Part shown: one piece after another, positions 34,924 to 42,876 of the stretch
Position numbering within the stretch: position 1 is the stretch's first letter
How the letters are laid out: each line of letters starts with the position of its first letter
Source: Clostridia bacterium
GTDB lineage: Bacteria > Bacillota_A > Clostridia > Oscillospirales > CAG-272
DNA: 64,000 nt
Assembly (NCBI GenBank): GCA_017452945.1
Contig: JAFTLD010000021.1
Location: 1-64,000, forward strand
Reading direction: 5' to 3'
Made by a program: the position numbers and the translations under genes
Notes under the pieces: generated by a model
Databases searched by the model: none
What the model was told of the DNA's origin: nothing
What the model saw: the letters and a program-made list of their open reading frames with translations, nothing else

Positions 34924-36084
34924 ATGCAACTTGATTTAGGAAAGAAGATTCGTGAATTACGCCATCATAACGGGTGCACACAGGAAGCGCTTGCCGAAGC
35001 AATCGGTGTGACTTCCCAGGCAGTCTCCCGATGGGAGGCGAATGGCGGTTACCCCGATATGGAAATGATTCCGTCCATTGCCAATTATTTTGGCATTTCG
35101 ATCGATGAATTGTTTGGGTACATCAATGAACGCTCGGTCAGAATCGATGAGCTGGCTGACAAAATCAATCACATGAATCAGCAGAACAACGGCGTGAACG
35201 TCAACATAGACGAGTGCATCACCCTTGCAAGAAACGCGCTGATCGAATTCCCCGGTAATGAAAAGCTCTTGCTGTGTCTGGCTTCTGTTTTATTTAATGC
35301 AGGCTACGTTCGCTACGGTGAATTTCACTTGATCGATGCAGAGGGATATGGTATTTATGATGCAGAAAGACACCGCACTTATACCGAGTGGACGGAGGCC
35401 ATTTCGATTTTTGAAAAATTGCTGAAAAGCATGGGGCACGGTGAAATGCGTAACAACGCGGTTCATATGCTATCGCAGCTATACTTAAACGTTGGAGACC
35501 ACACAAGAGCTCTTGAACTTGCAAAGACTGCGCCCGGGATAAGTGGCTCACAGGCCTTTTTGAAAATCAAAGCCGCTGACGGAAAGGAAAGCGCCCGTGC
35601 CCACGGAGAGGCTCTGTTGGAGATCGTGCATGAATGCTCTGTGCTGATGGTTCAGACGGTGCTTGTGTATGAGCAGAACATGTCCGTTACAGACAAGATC
35701 CGAGGCATTCGCAATGCCATCGATATTCACAATCTTGTATTTACCGATGGCAACTGCGGCATTTATCACGATCACAAGGCGCGGCTTTACACCTTGCTTT
35801 CGGTATATTTGTGGTTGGACGGCAAAAAGGATCAAGCCTTTGAAGCATTGGATGATTCTCTTGCGGAATTCAGACTTTTCATCAAGTATTGCGAGAGCGA
35901 TGGCAACGGCAATTATACCGCACCGCAAATTCGCTTGGTTCCGTATGATAAAGTCACACCGCCCATGTCGGCTGTAAGCCTTGCACAGGATTGGCCTTGG
36001 TGGAGTGTCCAGGAACGCGTTATCGTAGAACCCGAAATCAAAGCCGATCCCAGATGGGATGCATGGATTGCAAGGCTGCAATAA
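34924..36084 (+). CDS. XRE-family regulator with TPR-like C-terminal domain
   Basis: A 386-residue soluble protein: helix-turn-helix at residues 7-60 (TQEALAEAIGVTSQAVSRWE, ISIDELFG), then about 320 residues of helix pairs consistent with tetratricopeptide repeats. This architecture is typical of clostridial regulators that sense peptides or cell state through the TPR part; the inducer is unknown. GGAGG before ATG 34924, and TTGTTT-16 bp-TATAAT upstream (about 34860-34887). A similar regulator is encoded at 38007-39050. Confidence 0.88.
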   Translation: MQLDLGKKIRELRHHNGCTQEALAEAIGVTSQAVSRWEANGGYPDMEMIPSIANYFGISIDELFGYINERSVRIDELADKINHMNQQNNGVNVNIDECITLARNALIEFPGNEKLLLCLASVLFNAGYVRYGEFHLIDAEGYGIYDAERHRTYTEWTEAISIFEKLLKSMGHGEMRNNAVHMLSQLYLNVGDHTRALELAKTAPGISGSQAFLKIKAADGKESARAHGEALLEIVHECSVLMVQTVLVYEQNMSVTDKIRGIRNAIDIHNLVFTDGNCGIYHDHKARLYTLLSVYLWLDGKKDQAFEALDDSLAEFRLFIKYCESDGNGNYTAPQIRLVPYDKVTPPMSAVSLAQDWPWWSVQERVIVEPEIKADPRWDAWIARLQ

Positions 36085-36120
36085 TCGTTTACCGATACAA
36101 CACTATACTCATCTTGTGTT

Positions 36121-36160
36121 CAAAGCAGGAGTCCGGATCTGACAGACTCCTGCTTTTTGA
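36121..36160 (+). terminator. Terminator of the XRE/TPR gene at 34924
   Basis: AAAGCAGGAGTC and GACTCCTGCTTTTTGA arms around a 12-base loop. Confidence 0.85.
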
Positions 36161-36177
36161 TATGATAAGACGTGAAG

Positions 36178-36399
36178 GAGCGTCCGTGTGGGAACCCCCT
36201 CCGTCGCTTCGCGCCACCTCCCGCTGCGGGGAGGCTTTCTTGTAGGAAACTGCGTCTTTGGGAAGAGCAACACAATAGCGATAACCCCAAATCTTTCACC
36301 CAAACAGAAAAGTAAGCCCAAACGGTTGCGTAAATGCGCCTCCCCGCTGCGGGAGGTGGCGCGAAGCGACGGAGGGGGTTCCCACATGGACGCTCCACT
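36178..36399. repeat. MITE-like element with about 62-bp terminal inverted repeats
   Basis: Left end 36178-36240 (GGAGCGTCCGTGTGGGAACC, then CACCTCCCGCTGCGGGGAGG) and right end 36337-36399 are reverse complements with few mismatches; about 96 bp lie between. It is related in style to 10021-10378 and 28360-28580 but differs in sequence. The rest of the gap to 36673 holds only a degenerate GCACGAAATGC/GCGAAATTTGTCGC hairpin set and a promoter. Confidence 0.8.
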
Positions 36400-36613
36400 G
36401 TGGCAGGCACAAAGTCACCGCGAGGGATTTTGATCAGGATTGCATCGCTATGCACAAAATGACACGAGGGATACCACCGACTCCCTATGTAACACTGAGC
36501 TTGCGAAATTTGTCGCACGATTTTTTTGCGCGAATGCGGTCGTAACAAAGCAATGGTGGGCGGGTGCGGTCAAAGACGGAGCAAGCGTGCCGAAGTGCGT
36601 CGCACGAAATGCT

Positions 36614-36642
36614 TTGACAGCATGCATACAGGTTGGTATAAT
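36614..36642 (+). promoter_or_regulatory. Promoter of the Asn/Gln-rich BspA-like lipoprotein
   Basis: TTGACA, 17-bp spacer, TATAAT: full consensus, 31 bp before the start codon. Confidence 0.85.
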
Positions 36643-36673
36643 CAAAGCACATCACAAAAAAGGAGGTACGTTC

Positions 36674-37531
36674 ATGAAAAGCACATGGACAAAAACACTG
36701 GCATTTGCGCTGATCGGCTTGCTTTTGCTCTCGGCTACTGCCTGCAACGACAAAAAAGAGGACGAGCTGCCCGAGGATGGCAGCGAACAGACCACCGATA
36801 TGCTGCAAGGCGGCATGGATCAAACACCCGGAAACCAATACGACACCCCGGGTAATCAGGGAAATCAGAATGATCAGAACAACCAGAACAACCAGAACAA
36901 CCAAAACAACCAAAACAACAATCAGGGTGGCTACGAGCAGCAAACCCAGCCTGTCGTTAACGTTCCCGATAACGGTAATACCGGAAATCAAGGCAGCGCG
37001 GGCAGCAGCACAGACAGCACAGGGCTGACCTTTACCTCAAACGGCAACGGCACCTGTACGCTGACAGGGCTTGGCGCATGTCAGGATATCTGCGTCGTCA
37101 TCCCCTCCACCAGCCCCTCGGGCGACAGAGTCACTGCAATCGGGGCGCAGGCATTCTACAACTGCACGTCGATCTCTGTTGTGCAGATTCCCGCAAGCGT
37201 GACCAACATAGGCCACCTGGCCTTTGGCGGCTGTACCGGCCTGGTTTACATCACAGTCAGCTCTCAGAACACGTCTTATAAGGATATCGGCGGCGTGCTG
37301 TACACCATCGACGGCAAAACGCTTGTGCACTACCCTGCAGGTGCAGGCGCAGCCTCGGTCAATATCCCCGCAAGCGTGACAAAGATTGAAGACATGGCAT
37401 TTTACGGCTGCAAATCGCTCAAATCCATCCACTACGGCGGCACACAGGACGCATGGTCGCGCATTTCGGTGGGCTCGATGAACTACAGCCTCAATGCTGC
37501 ATCGGTCACCTGCTCGGACAGCGGCAAATAA
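36674..37531 (+). CDS. Lipoprotein with Asn/Gln repeat linker and BspA-like repeats
   Basis: A 285-residue lipoprotein: signal peptide ending LLSATAC (Cys26), an acidic stretch, a linker of repeated NNQ/NDQ units (about residues 60-85, QNDQNNQNNQNNQNNQN) encoded by a tandem AACCAGAAC DNA repeat, then three or so LRR_5/BspA-type repeats (IGAQAFYNCTSISVVQIPAS, IGHLAFGGCTGLVYITVSSQ, IEDMAFYGCKSLKSIHYGGT). Extracellular binding role likely; ligand unknown. AGGAGG before ATG 36674 sets the start. Confidence 0.85.
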   Translation: MKSTWTKTLAFALIGLLLLSATACNDKKEDELPEDGSEQTTDMLQGGMDQTPGNQYDTPGNQGNQNDQNNQNNQNNQNNQNNNQGGYEQQTQPVVNVPDNGNTGNQGSAGSSTDSTGLTFTSNGNGTCTLTGLGACQDICVVIPSTSPSGDRVTAIGAQAFYNCTSISVVQIPASVTNIGHLAFGGCTGLVYITVSSQNTSYKDIGGVLYTIDGKTLVHYPAGAGAASVNIPASVTKIEDMAFYGCKSLKSIHYGGTQDAWSRISVGSMNYSLNAASVTCSDSGK

Positions 37532-37534
37532 TGC

Positions 37535-37563
37535 TTGACAAGGCGGGGCGCATGTGATATACT
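37535..37563 (+). promoter_or_regulatory. Promoter of the ASRT-like gene
   Basis: TTGACA, 17-bp spacer, TATACT, 37 bp before the start codon. Confidence 0.85.
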
Positions 37564-37599
37564 GAACGTATAAATCTTTGTTACATAAGGAGATATCAC

Positions 37600-37956
37600 A
37601 TGTACGGAAAAAACGTTTGGATGATTCCCGATGGCTATATGAGCGACACGGTCAAGGGTGAATTCGTCAGCCACGAGGCTGTTTGCGTGCTCAACATTTC
37701 GGGCAAAACGGCACATATCGATCTGACCATTTATTTTGAGGATCAGGAGCCCCTGACGGGTCTGCATGCAGTTTGCGAAAACAACCGCACCAACCACATC
37801 AGACTTGACAAGATGGTTGCCGACAACGGCCAGCCCATCCCCCGCAACAAGCCTTACGCAGTGCTTGTAGAGAGCGACCAGCCCATCGTGGCACAGGCGT
37901 CCAGACTGGACGTTTCCCAGCCCGAATACGCGCTGATGACAACGATTGCATACTGA
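37600..37956 (+). CDS. Anabaena sensory rhodopsin transducer (ASRT) family protein
   Basis: A 118-residue soluble protein that matches the ASRT family along its whole length: W-x-IPDGY near the start, FVSHEAVCVLN, DLTIYFEDQEP, and the C-terminal PIVAQASRLDVSQPEYALMT. The founding member works with a cyanobacterial retinal photoreceptor; homologues in non-phototrophic bacteria are thought to be small-molecule- or sugar-binding tetramers. No rhodopsin gene is in the window, so a light role is not implied. It has its own strong promoter, GGAG site and terminator. Confidence 0.88.
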   Translation: MYGKNVWMIPDGYMSDTVKGEFVSHEAVCVLNISGKTAHIDLTIYFEDQEPLTGLHAVCENNRTNHIRLDKMVADNGQPIPRNKPYAVLVESDQPIVAQASRLDVSQPEYALMTTIAY

Positions 37957-37963
37957 TAACCAC

Positions 37964-38002
37964 AAAAGAAAAACCGCGAGCGTCACTCGCGGTTTTTCTG
38001 TT
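37964..38002. terminator. Terminator shared by the ASRT-like gene and the XRE/TPR gene
   Basis: AAAAACCGCGAGCG-TCA-CTCGCGGTTTTTCTG between convergent genes; symmetric with T tracts on both strands. Confidence 0.9.
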
Positions 38003-38006
38003 TGTT

Positions 38007-39050
38007 TTAAGCCTGCAAGACTTGATTTTTCCTTCTTTGCGCGTCCATGACCACCGCGTCGTCCTTGCAGTATCCCCATTCCTCGGTCAAGCAAGTGAGC
38101 AGACGGTCATAGGCCGCGATGGCATTTTCTTTGTCACCGAGAATCTCGTAAATGATGCAGATGGCATCCAAGGCATCGGTATAGCGCGGCTTTTTCGTGT
38201 CATTTTCCCAAGATGCCTCGTAATACGTAATTGCTCTTTGGTAGTTACCCGTTTGTGCGTGGTACTGAGCAAGCTCGAACAAAAATCCGGGATCATTCCC
38301 CAAATACTGCTCTGCTTCTGCCATGATCGAATCCGCGCGTGTCTTGTCAAACTCGGCAAGAGCGATATGTGCGCGATATACGGGGATGATGAATGGCCTT
38401 GCCGCAGGCAGCGTTGCGTAAATATCCAGATACTGCGCAGCCTCGGTCGTACGGTGGTCTGCGATCAGATTGTCGATCAGATACATATACGGCAGCGTTG
38501 CTTTGGGTGTTCCCTTGTCGCTTGCGATGACCTGCTTATAAAAATCGATAACGCGCGAGTGATTCGCTACGTTCCAATCCCATACGTCAGCCCCTTCGGA
38601 CTTTTGCAGCATCCATTGACAGACTTTTTTCTCCGGTGCGCGCAGCATTGCCTCGCGGGCATATTTGCTGACGCGTTTTGCATCCGCCTCCATGCGGAAA
38701 TGATACAGGCGGGAAAGATGCTCTAAAATGAGTGTTCTGTCGGGGTGCTCGTCCAGCTGATGCAGCAAAAATTCTTCGTATTCCTTGAATACCTCGGGGG
38801 TAAATTCAGTCAGCACGTCGATGCCGCGCTCAATGCGGTGCAGCTTTTGCTCAACCGTCAGGTCGAAAAGCTCGTCAATGCTCACGCCAAGCTCCCCTGC
38901 CAGCAGCGGCAGAAGTGCGACGTCGGGCATTGTGACAGCGTTTTCCCACTTGGACACCGATTGCGCACTGATGCCAAGAGCTGATGCAAGCTGCTCCTGC
39001 GTCAGTCCTGCTTTGTTTCTGAGTTGCTTGATTTTTGCTCCGATTTCCAT
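38007..39050 (-). CDS. XRE-family regulator with TPR-like C-terminal domain
   Basis: A 347-residue soluble regulator: helix-turn-helix in residues 5-60 (LTQEQLASALGISAQSVSKW, VSIDELFDL) followed by TPR-like helix pairs (for example FLFELAQYHAQTGNYQRAIT). Similar in layout to the protein at 34924-36084. ATG 39050 is chosen because GGAGG lies seven bases upstream; the in-frame ATG at 39062 overlaps that site. The leader of about 165 bases contains the folded repeat at 39079-39182. Targets unknown. Confidence 0.88.
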   Translation of the reverse strand: MEIGAKIKQLRNKAGLTQEQLASALGISAQSVSKWENAVTMPDVALLPLLAGELGVSIDELFDLTVEQKLHRIERGIDVLTEFTPEVFKEYEEFLLHQLDEHPDRTLILEHLSRLYHFRMEADAKRVSKYAREAMLRAPEKKVCQWMLQKSEGADVWDWNVANHSRVIDFYKQVIASDKGTPKATLPYMYLIDNLIADHRTTEAAQYLDIYATLPAARPFIIPVYRAHIALAEFDKTRADSIMAEAEQYLGNDPGFLFELAQYHAQTGNYQRAITYYEASWENDTKKPRYTDALDAICIIYEILGDKENAIAAYDRLLTCLTEEWGYCKDDAVVMDAQRRKNQVLQA

Positions 39051-39078
39051 AATAACCTCCATATCAATAGTTTTGAAA

Positions 39079-39182
39079 CTTCACCGTGGAGCTTGCTCCA
39101 AAAATGGGCAGGGTCCCATTTTTAGGTGAGGTTTATGCGTGAATGCATACCAAAAAAAGAAAGTAACGTGAACCTTCACGCT
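39079..39182 (-). promoter_or_regulatory. Folded 104-bp element in the XRE/TPR leader, copy 1
   Basis: Read on the minus strand: outer arms GCGTGAA/TTCACGC, then CCTCACC...GGTGAAG enclosing two hairpins, AAAAATGGG/CCCATTTTT and GGAGC-AA-GCTCC. The same element recurs at 49055-49158, again just before a minus-strand start codon and in the same orientation. It could be a structured leader RNA or a mobile repeat. Confidence 0.6.
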
Positions 39183-39221
39183 AAATCTCCTTTTCATTTC
39201 ATTAAAGGCCTTTATGCATTC

Positions 39222-39250
39222 ATTATAGCAGCCCCAAGCAGAATAATCAA
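39222..39250 (-). promoter_or_regulatory. Promoter of the XRE/TPR gene at 38007
   Basis: Minus strand TTGATT, 17-bp spacer, TATAAT; places the element at 39079-39182 inside the transcript. Confidence 0.75.
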
Positions 39251-39319
39251 CAACGCAGATTTCGCGCAAAGTCGCCTGTTGGGTGAGTTACAATGATAAC
39301 TTCACCGCAATGATATCAT

Positions 39320-39392
39320 GGTTTGTAGGGACAGGCGTCCTCGACTGTCCGCACACTTACCTTTGTAGGGAGCGGCCTCCCGAACGGTCCAT
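39320..39392. repeat. Short GTAGGGRC-type palindromic repeats
   Basis: Two adjacent units, TGTAGGGACAGGCGTCCTCG and TGTAGGGAGCGGCCTCCCGA, resemble the TAGGGGCGACGTCCTCGACG arm at 9831. No gene is seen between 39051 and 39413 apart from leader, promoter and these units. Confidence 0.6.
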
Positions 39393-39413
39393 GATGTTAC
39401 AAGTGATAACACA

Positions 39414-40463
39414 TTATTTTTGGAATCTTCCGTCATCTGCTTCGGTCATATCGGCAAGCATTTGTTTAAGCAATCGATTTGCTGCAGCATAATCTTCTTT
39501 CTCGACCAATTTTTCAAGTGAATCATCATTGTACACAACTTTTGAAAACCAAAGCGAATGGTAGAGCGTATACACAATCCACGCTGTATTCGCTTCTTCT
39601 TCGTTTAGTTTTCTGATTGAAAGATAGCCGTTTAGCAACGCGGGAAAGAGTCGTTCACGGTAGCTTTGATCTGTACCTTCGGGAAGATCCATTTCATAAG
39701 CCGTCAAAAGCCCTTCCAGCACGAGGTCGGAAATCAACACTTCGTCACCGGCATTGTTATAATCAAAAACGACCAATTCATCCTCTTTGTAAACAAGATT
39801 ATTAATGGATATATCTCCCTGCACTGCCGCCATGGGAAGGCGCTCCCATATGGCACGAATTGTATCCAACTTTTCGTCGTGCAGTTTCTTGATTTGTTCA
39901 ATGATGGTTTGGTCAAGGTTTTCATTTTTGCCGATCTCGCAAAAGTCCGGAAAAGCATCAACGTCATTCCGATATACTGCCGAAAAAAGCGTATTGCATC
40001 CGATCTCGCATTTATTCTCCAAAGAAAGGATATGCATCCGCGCCATCAGCTCACCGATCTTGTAAGCAATATCGGTGTTGATTTCCATAATCTCATCGCC
40101 GCACCAATCCTCAACGGTAACGTTACACGGAAGATCATTATAGATGTACTCGTTGCAGTATCTTCCGTTTGCCATATATCGCTTGGGCGTTCTGATTCCG
40201 GTCTGTCGCATAAATTCCGAAAATGCACTTTGCTTTTCAATTTTGGCACGATCTTTGAGCAGGTCATCCTGTTCGTGCAGAATCTTTACAACGACACGTT
40301 TTCCGTTTTCAAGAAGAACAGACAAAATAATCTTTACAAGATTGTCCCCGTGTTCTCTGTTGTAGGTTATGTATTCCCTTTGCTCGCAGAAAGCTGTATC
40401 CAATCCATACAACGCAAGGACGGAATGAATCACGCTTTCTTGAACCTTTTGCTTTTCTGCCAT
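39414..40463 (-). CDS. Aminoglycoside phosphotransferase-like kinase
   Basis: A 349-residue protein with the APH/choline-kinase fold. N-lobe Lys in RVVVKILHEQDD; catalytic loop VQGDISINNLVY (HGDxxxxN with Gln for the usual His) and metal-binding DYNNAG in VVFDYNNAGDEV. Members phosphorylate antibiotics, homoserine, choline, fructosamine or similar; the substrate is open. The His-to-Gln change is seen in some active family members. Last gene of a five-gene, AT-richer minus-strand operon, 24 bp after the GNAT gene. Confidence 0.82.
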   Translation of the reverse strand: MAEKQKVQESVIHSVLALYGLDTAFCEQREYITYNREHGDNLVKIILSVLLENGKRVVVKILHEQDDLLKDRAKIEKQSAFSEFMRQTGIRTPKRYMANGRYCNEYIYNDLPCNVTVEDWCGDEIMEINTDIAYKIGELMARMHILSLENKCEIGCNTLFSAVYRNDVDAFPDFCEIGKNENLDQTIIEQIKKLHDEKLDTIRAIWERLPMAAVQGDISINNLVYKEDELVVFDYNNAGDEVLISDLVLEGLLTAYEMDLPEGTDQSYRERLFPALLNGYLSIRKLNEEEANTAWIVYTLYHSLWFSKVVYNDDSLEKLVEKEDYAAANRLLKQMLADMTEADDGRFQK

Positions 40464-40487
40464 GAGAGTTCTCCATTTTTTATATTG

Positions 40488-40952
40488 CTATTTCAATTCC
40501 AAAACATACCGAGAACCCTTCTCGGTTTTTTCGTAGCTCCGAAAGCCTACGCTCTCAAAGCACTTTTGTGAACCTACGTTAAAATCATAGATTTCGCCAA
40601 CGTACAGCTTATCATATCCCATTGCTTTGCCACGCTCGACGAGGGCAGATACAACCTTTTTGCCAATGCCTTTGCCACGGTATTCACGCTCACCGATCAC
40701 GATGGGCATATCTTCTTGCCAAAAGGTAACGTCACCGATAGGCTTCCATTCACCGTTTTCATTCACTTCAATAAAATACAGCTCGCCTTTGCCATTGAGG
40801 TAGTTATACATATTCGTCAAGGTTTCGTAGGAATACGGTTCAGCTTTGCCATCAACAAGAAGAACCGTTTCGGGGTCTTGATACCACTCAAACGCAAAAT
40901 CATAATTGCCGTCAAAACGGCGAAGACGTAAGGTTTCGTCTATCAGTATCAT
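40488..40952 (-). CDS. GNAT family N-acetyltransferase (AAC(6')/RimJ-like)
   Basis: A 154-residue acetyltransferase with acetyl-CoA motif EREYRGKGIGKKVVSALVER and C-terminal CFESVGFRSYEKTEKGSRYV. The N-terminal LRLRRFDGNYDFAFEWYQDP is like RimJ/AAC(6') enzymes. Substrate unknown. Its start overlaps the stop of the methyltransferase gene by 4 bp, so the two are coupled. Confidence 0.88.
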   Translation of the reverse strand: MILIDETLRLRRFDGNYDFAFEWYQDPETVLLVDGKAEPYSYETLTNMYNYLNGKGELYFIEVNENGEWKPIGDVTFWQEDMPIVIGEREYRGKGIGKKVVSALVERGKAMGYDKLYVGEIYDFNVGSQKCFESVGFRSYEKTEKGSRYVLELK

Positions 40953-41749
40953 TTCTTTTCTCCCACAAACAGCAAATGATTGGTCATACCAAGCAGCTCC
41001 GGCTTTTCGCAGATATAGAAATGGTAGCGGAGATACTGCGCATAGTCCTCATCGCTCATTTGGTTAATTCTTTCCGCCAAAAGCTCGGAGGCTCCGTCGG
41101 ATGCTATCTCATGCAGAATACTGATGCCACTGTCGGAAAGAAGCTTTCGCGCAGCGCCAACCGTATGGAACACAAACGGAAAATCGTTGAGCTTGAAGGT
41201 GTCCTTGTCGTAATCGCCGTTTGAGAAATAATTGACATCATATTCAAATTCGGTCAAAAAAACAAAGTCGTTTGAAATAAATGCGAAAAAGATTTTGCCG
41301 CCATCCTTGCAGACACGCTTTGCTTCGCTGATACACCTCTGTTTGTCCGCATCATTTCCGAGATGGTAAAGCGGGCCGAACAGCAGGACAATATCAAACG
41401 ACTTGTCTGCATAGCGAGAGAGGTCAAGCGCGTTGCCTTGCACGAGGTCGATTTTATCGTCGGGGGTTAACTTCTTTTTGAAAGCAGCAATATTGGCATC
41501 GGCAAGCTCAAGCGCCGATACCTCATACCCCTTACGGGCAAAATAAAGGCTGTACTCCCCTGCACCTGCACCGATGTCGAGTATCTTGTCGCCATCATTC
41601 AAGTATTTTTCTATGTAGCGAACGGTGGTCAGAAATTCAACTCGAGCGGCTTTGGAACGGTTGAGCCTTACGTCCTCGTTGAATATGTCATAAGTTCTGT
41701 TCACGCGTTCACTTTCGTTTTCTATTTTTGCAAGTTGTTCGAAGTCCAT
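40949..41749 (-). CDS. Class I SAM-dependent methyltransferase
   Basis: A 266-residue methyltransferase with motif I KILDIGAGAGEYSLYFARKG (about residue 52), motif II SALELADANIAAF, and post-II DIVLLFGPLYHL, as in small-molecule methyltransferases of the Methyltransf_25/11 group. Substrate unknown. Third gene of the operon, 22 bp after the cupin gene and overlapping the next GNAT gene. Confidence 0.88.
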   Translation of the reverse strand: MDFEQLAKIENESERVNRTYDIFNEDVRLNRSKAARVEFLTTVRYIEKYLNDGDKILDIGAGAGEYSLYFARKGYEVSALELADANIAAFKKKLTPDDKIDLVQGNALDLSRYADKSFDIVLLFGPLYHLGNDADKQRCISEAKRVCKDGGKIFFAFISNDFVFLTEFEYDVNYFSNGDYDKDTFKLNDFPFVFHTVGAARKLLSDSGISILHEIASDGASELLAERINQMSDEDYAQYLRYHFYICEKPELLGMTNHLLFVGEKK

Positions 41750-41771
41750 ACATTATCCCTCAGCTATAATC

Positions 41772-42239
41772 TTATTCTCCATCGTAATAATCCACATCGC
41801 TTGCCTGCACATAGAGCTTGTTAATTCCCATACCCCAAACGCCAATCTTGTCGGAATCGGGGTAGATAGTAATATCCACATCGTGTACTACATCGAAGTC
41901 GATATAAACAAGATTTTCTGTTTCAGATGAATTTGTCAGCTTGTGCGCACCTTCCTCACCGGTAGGAAAGAACAGAAGATCTCCTGCGCTGACTTTGCGT
42001 TCGCCATTCGGAGTTATCAAAATGCCTTCTCCGCTGATGATATAGAATGTTTCCTCGTTGTTATGGTGGTAATGGTAGGGGTATGCCGCTTTCATCGGGG
42101 GGATCTCATAAATGCTAACCAAGGAGTTCTTAGCAGCACCGAAAGGCACAAACTTACGGCGATAGTATTCATAGCCCTCGTGTTCGTTTTTATGATTTCT
42201 CGGTATGTTGTCGATTGACTCGTGTTTAATCTCACTCAT
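41772..42239 (-). CDS. Cupin-domain protein
   Basis: A 155-residue single-domain cupin. The two metal motifs are visible: YPYHYHHNNEETFYIISGEG (His/His/Glu) and LLFFPTGEEGAHKLTNSSET (His). Such proteins act as isomerases, dioxygenases or sugar/ligand binders. GGAG precedes the start. Second gene of the five-gene operon. Confidence 0.88.
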   Translation of the reverse strand: MSEIKHESIDNIPRNHKNEHEGYEYYRRKFVPFGAAKNSLVSIYEIPPMKAAYPYHYHHNNEETFYIISGEGILITPNGERKVSAGDLLFFPTGEEGAHKLTNSSETENLVYIDFDVVHDVDITIYPDSDKIGVWGMGINKLYVQASDVDYYDGE

Positions 42240-42257
42240 AGTTGGTCTCCTAAATGT

Positions 42258-42785
42258 TCATAATCCAATCCAAAATCTTTTCAAATCTCTGTCATGGTTC
42301 GGTTCGTGTACGGTCGATTCATATACACCACCGTTTGCAAGGATGGTCTTTTCACTTCCGATGTTGCCATCCACGCAAGTAATCAGCACTTTATCAAGCC
42401 CAATCTCGCGGCAGAATGGAAGTGCCATTCGCAGCATTTGCTTGGCATAGCCCTTGCGTCTTTCGCTCGGTCTTACGGAATAGCCGATATGACCTGCATA
42501 TTTTTCAAGATACTCATTGAAACAGTGTCGAATCTGAATCATTCCAACAAGTCTGTTGTCGCACTTGCGTACAAAAAGAAGTTGCGTTGCCGGAACCAAT
42601 TGGGCAGAAACCTCTTTGGTAGATTCATAATCCTTACACACTTTTATGTATTCCTCGGGATCCTCGATTCTGCGAAGCGGACCGCAACCGTCCATAGAGT
42701 CGCCTGCATCGAGGAATTCTTGTCTGTACTCAGCAATCTGATTTGCATACTCGCTCGTCGGTCTAATTAAAATAAATTCTTCCAT
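42258..42785 (-). CDS. GNAT family N-acetyltransferase
   Basis: A 175-residue acetyltransferase: motif A block IGYSVRPSERRKGYAKQMLR and C-terminal LANGGVYESTVHEPNHDRDL. The layout is that of the GNAT enzymes whose N-terminus reads EEFILIRPTSEYANQIAEYR. First gene of the operon, 91 bp after the radical SAM gene; no separate promoter is obvious, so read-through from 43789-43817 is possible. Substrate unknown. Confidence 0.88.
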   Translation of the reverse strand: MEEFILIRPTSEYANQIAEYRQEFLDAGDSMDGCGPLRRIEDPEEYIKVCKDYESTKEVSAQLVPATQLLFVRKCDNRLVGMIQIRHCFNEYLEKYAGHIGYSVRPSERRKGYAKQMLRMALPFCREIGLDKVLITCVDGNIGSEKTILANGGVYESTVHEPNHDRDLKRFWIGL

Positions 42786-42876
42786 AACCTATCTCTCCCT
42801 TCTCTTTTTCCGTATTCATTCCCAAATTCGCGGGAGGATTTTGCAAGCAAATTACCCCTCCCCATTCTTGTTTGCT

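Noticed and set aside
37600..37956. Light-sensing system
   Set aside because: Only the transducer homologue is present; no rhodopsin or carotenoid/retinal gene is in the window.
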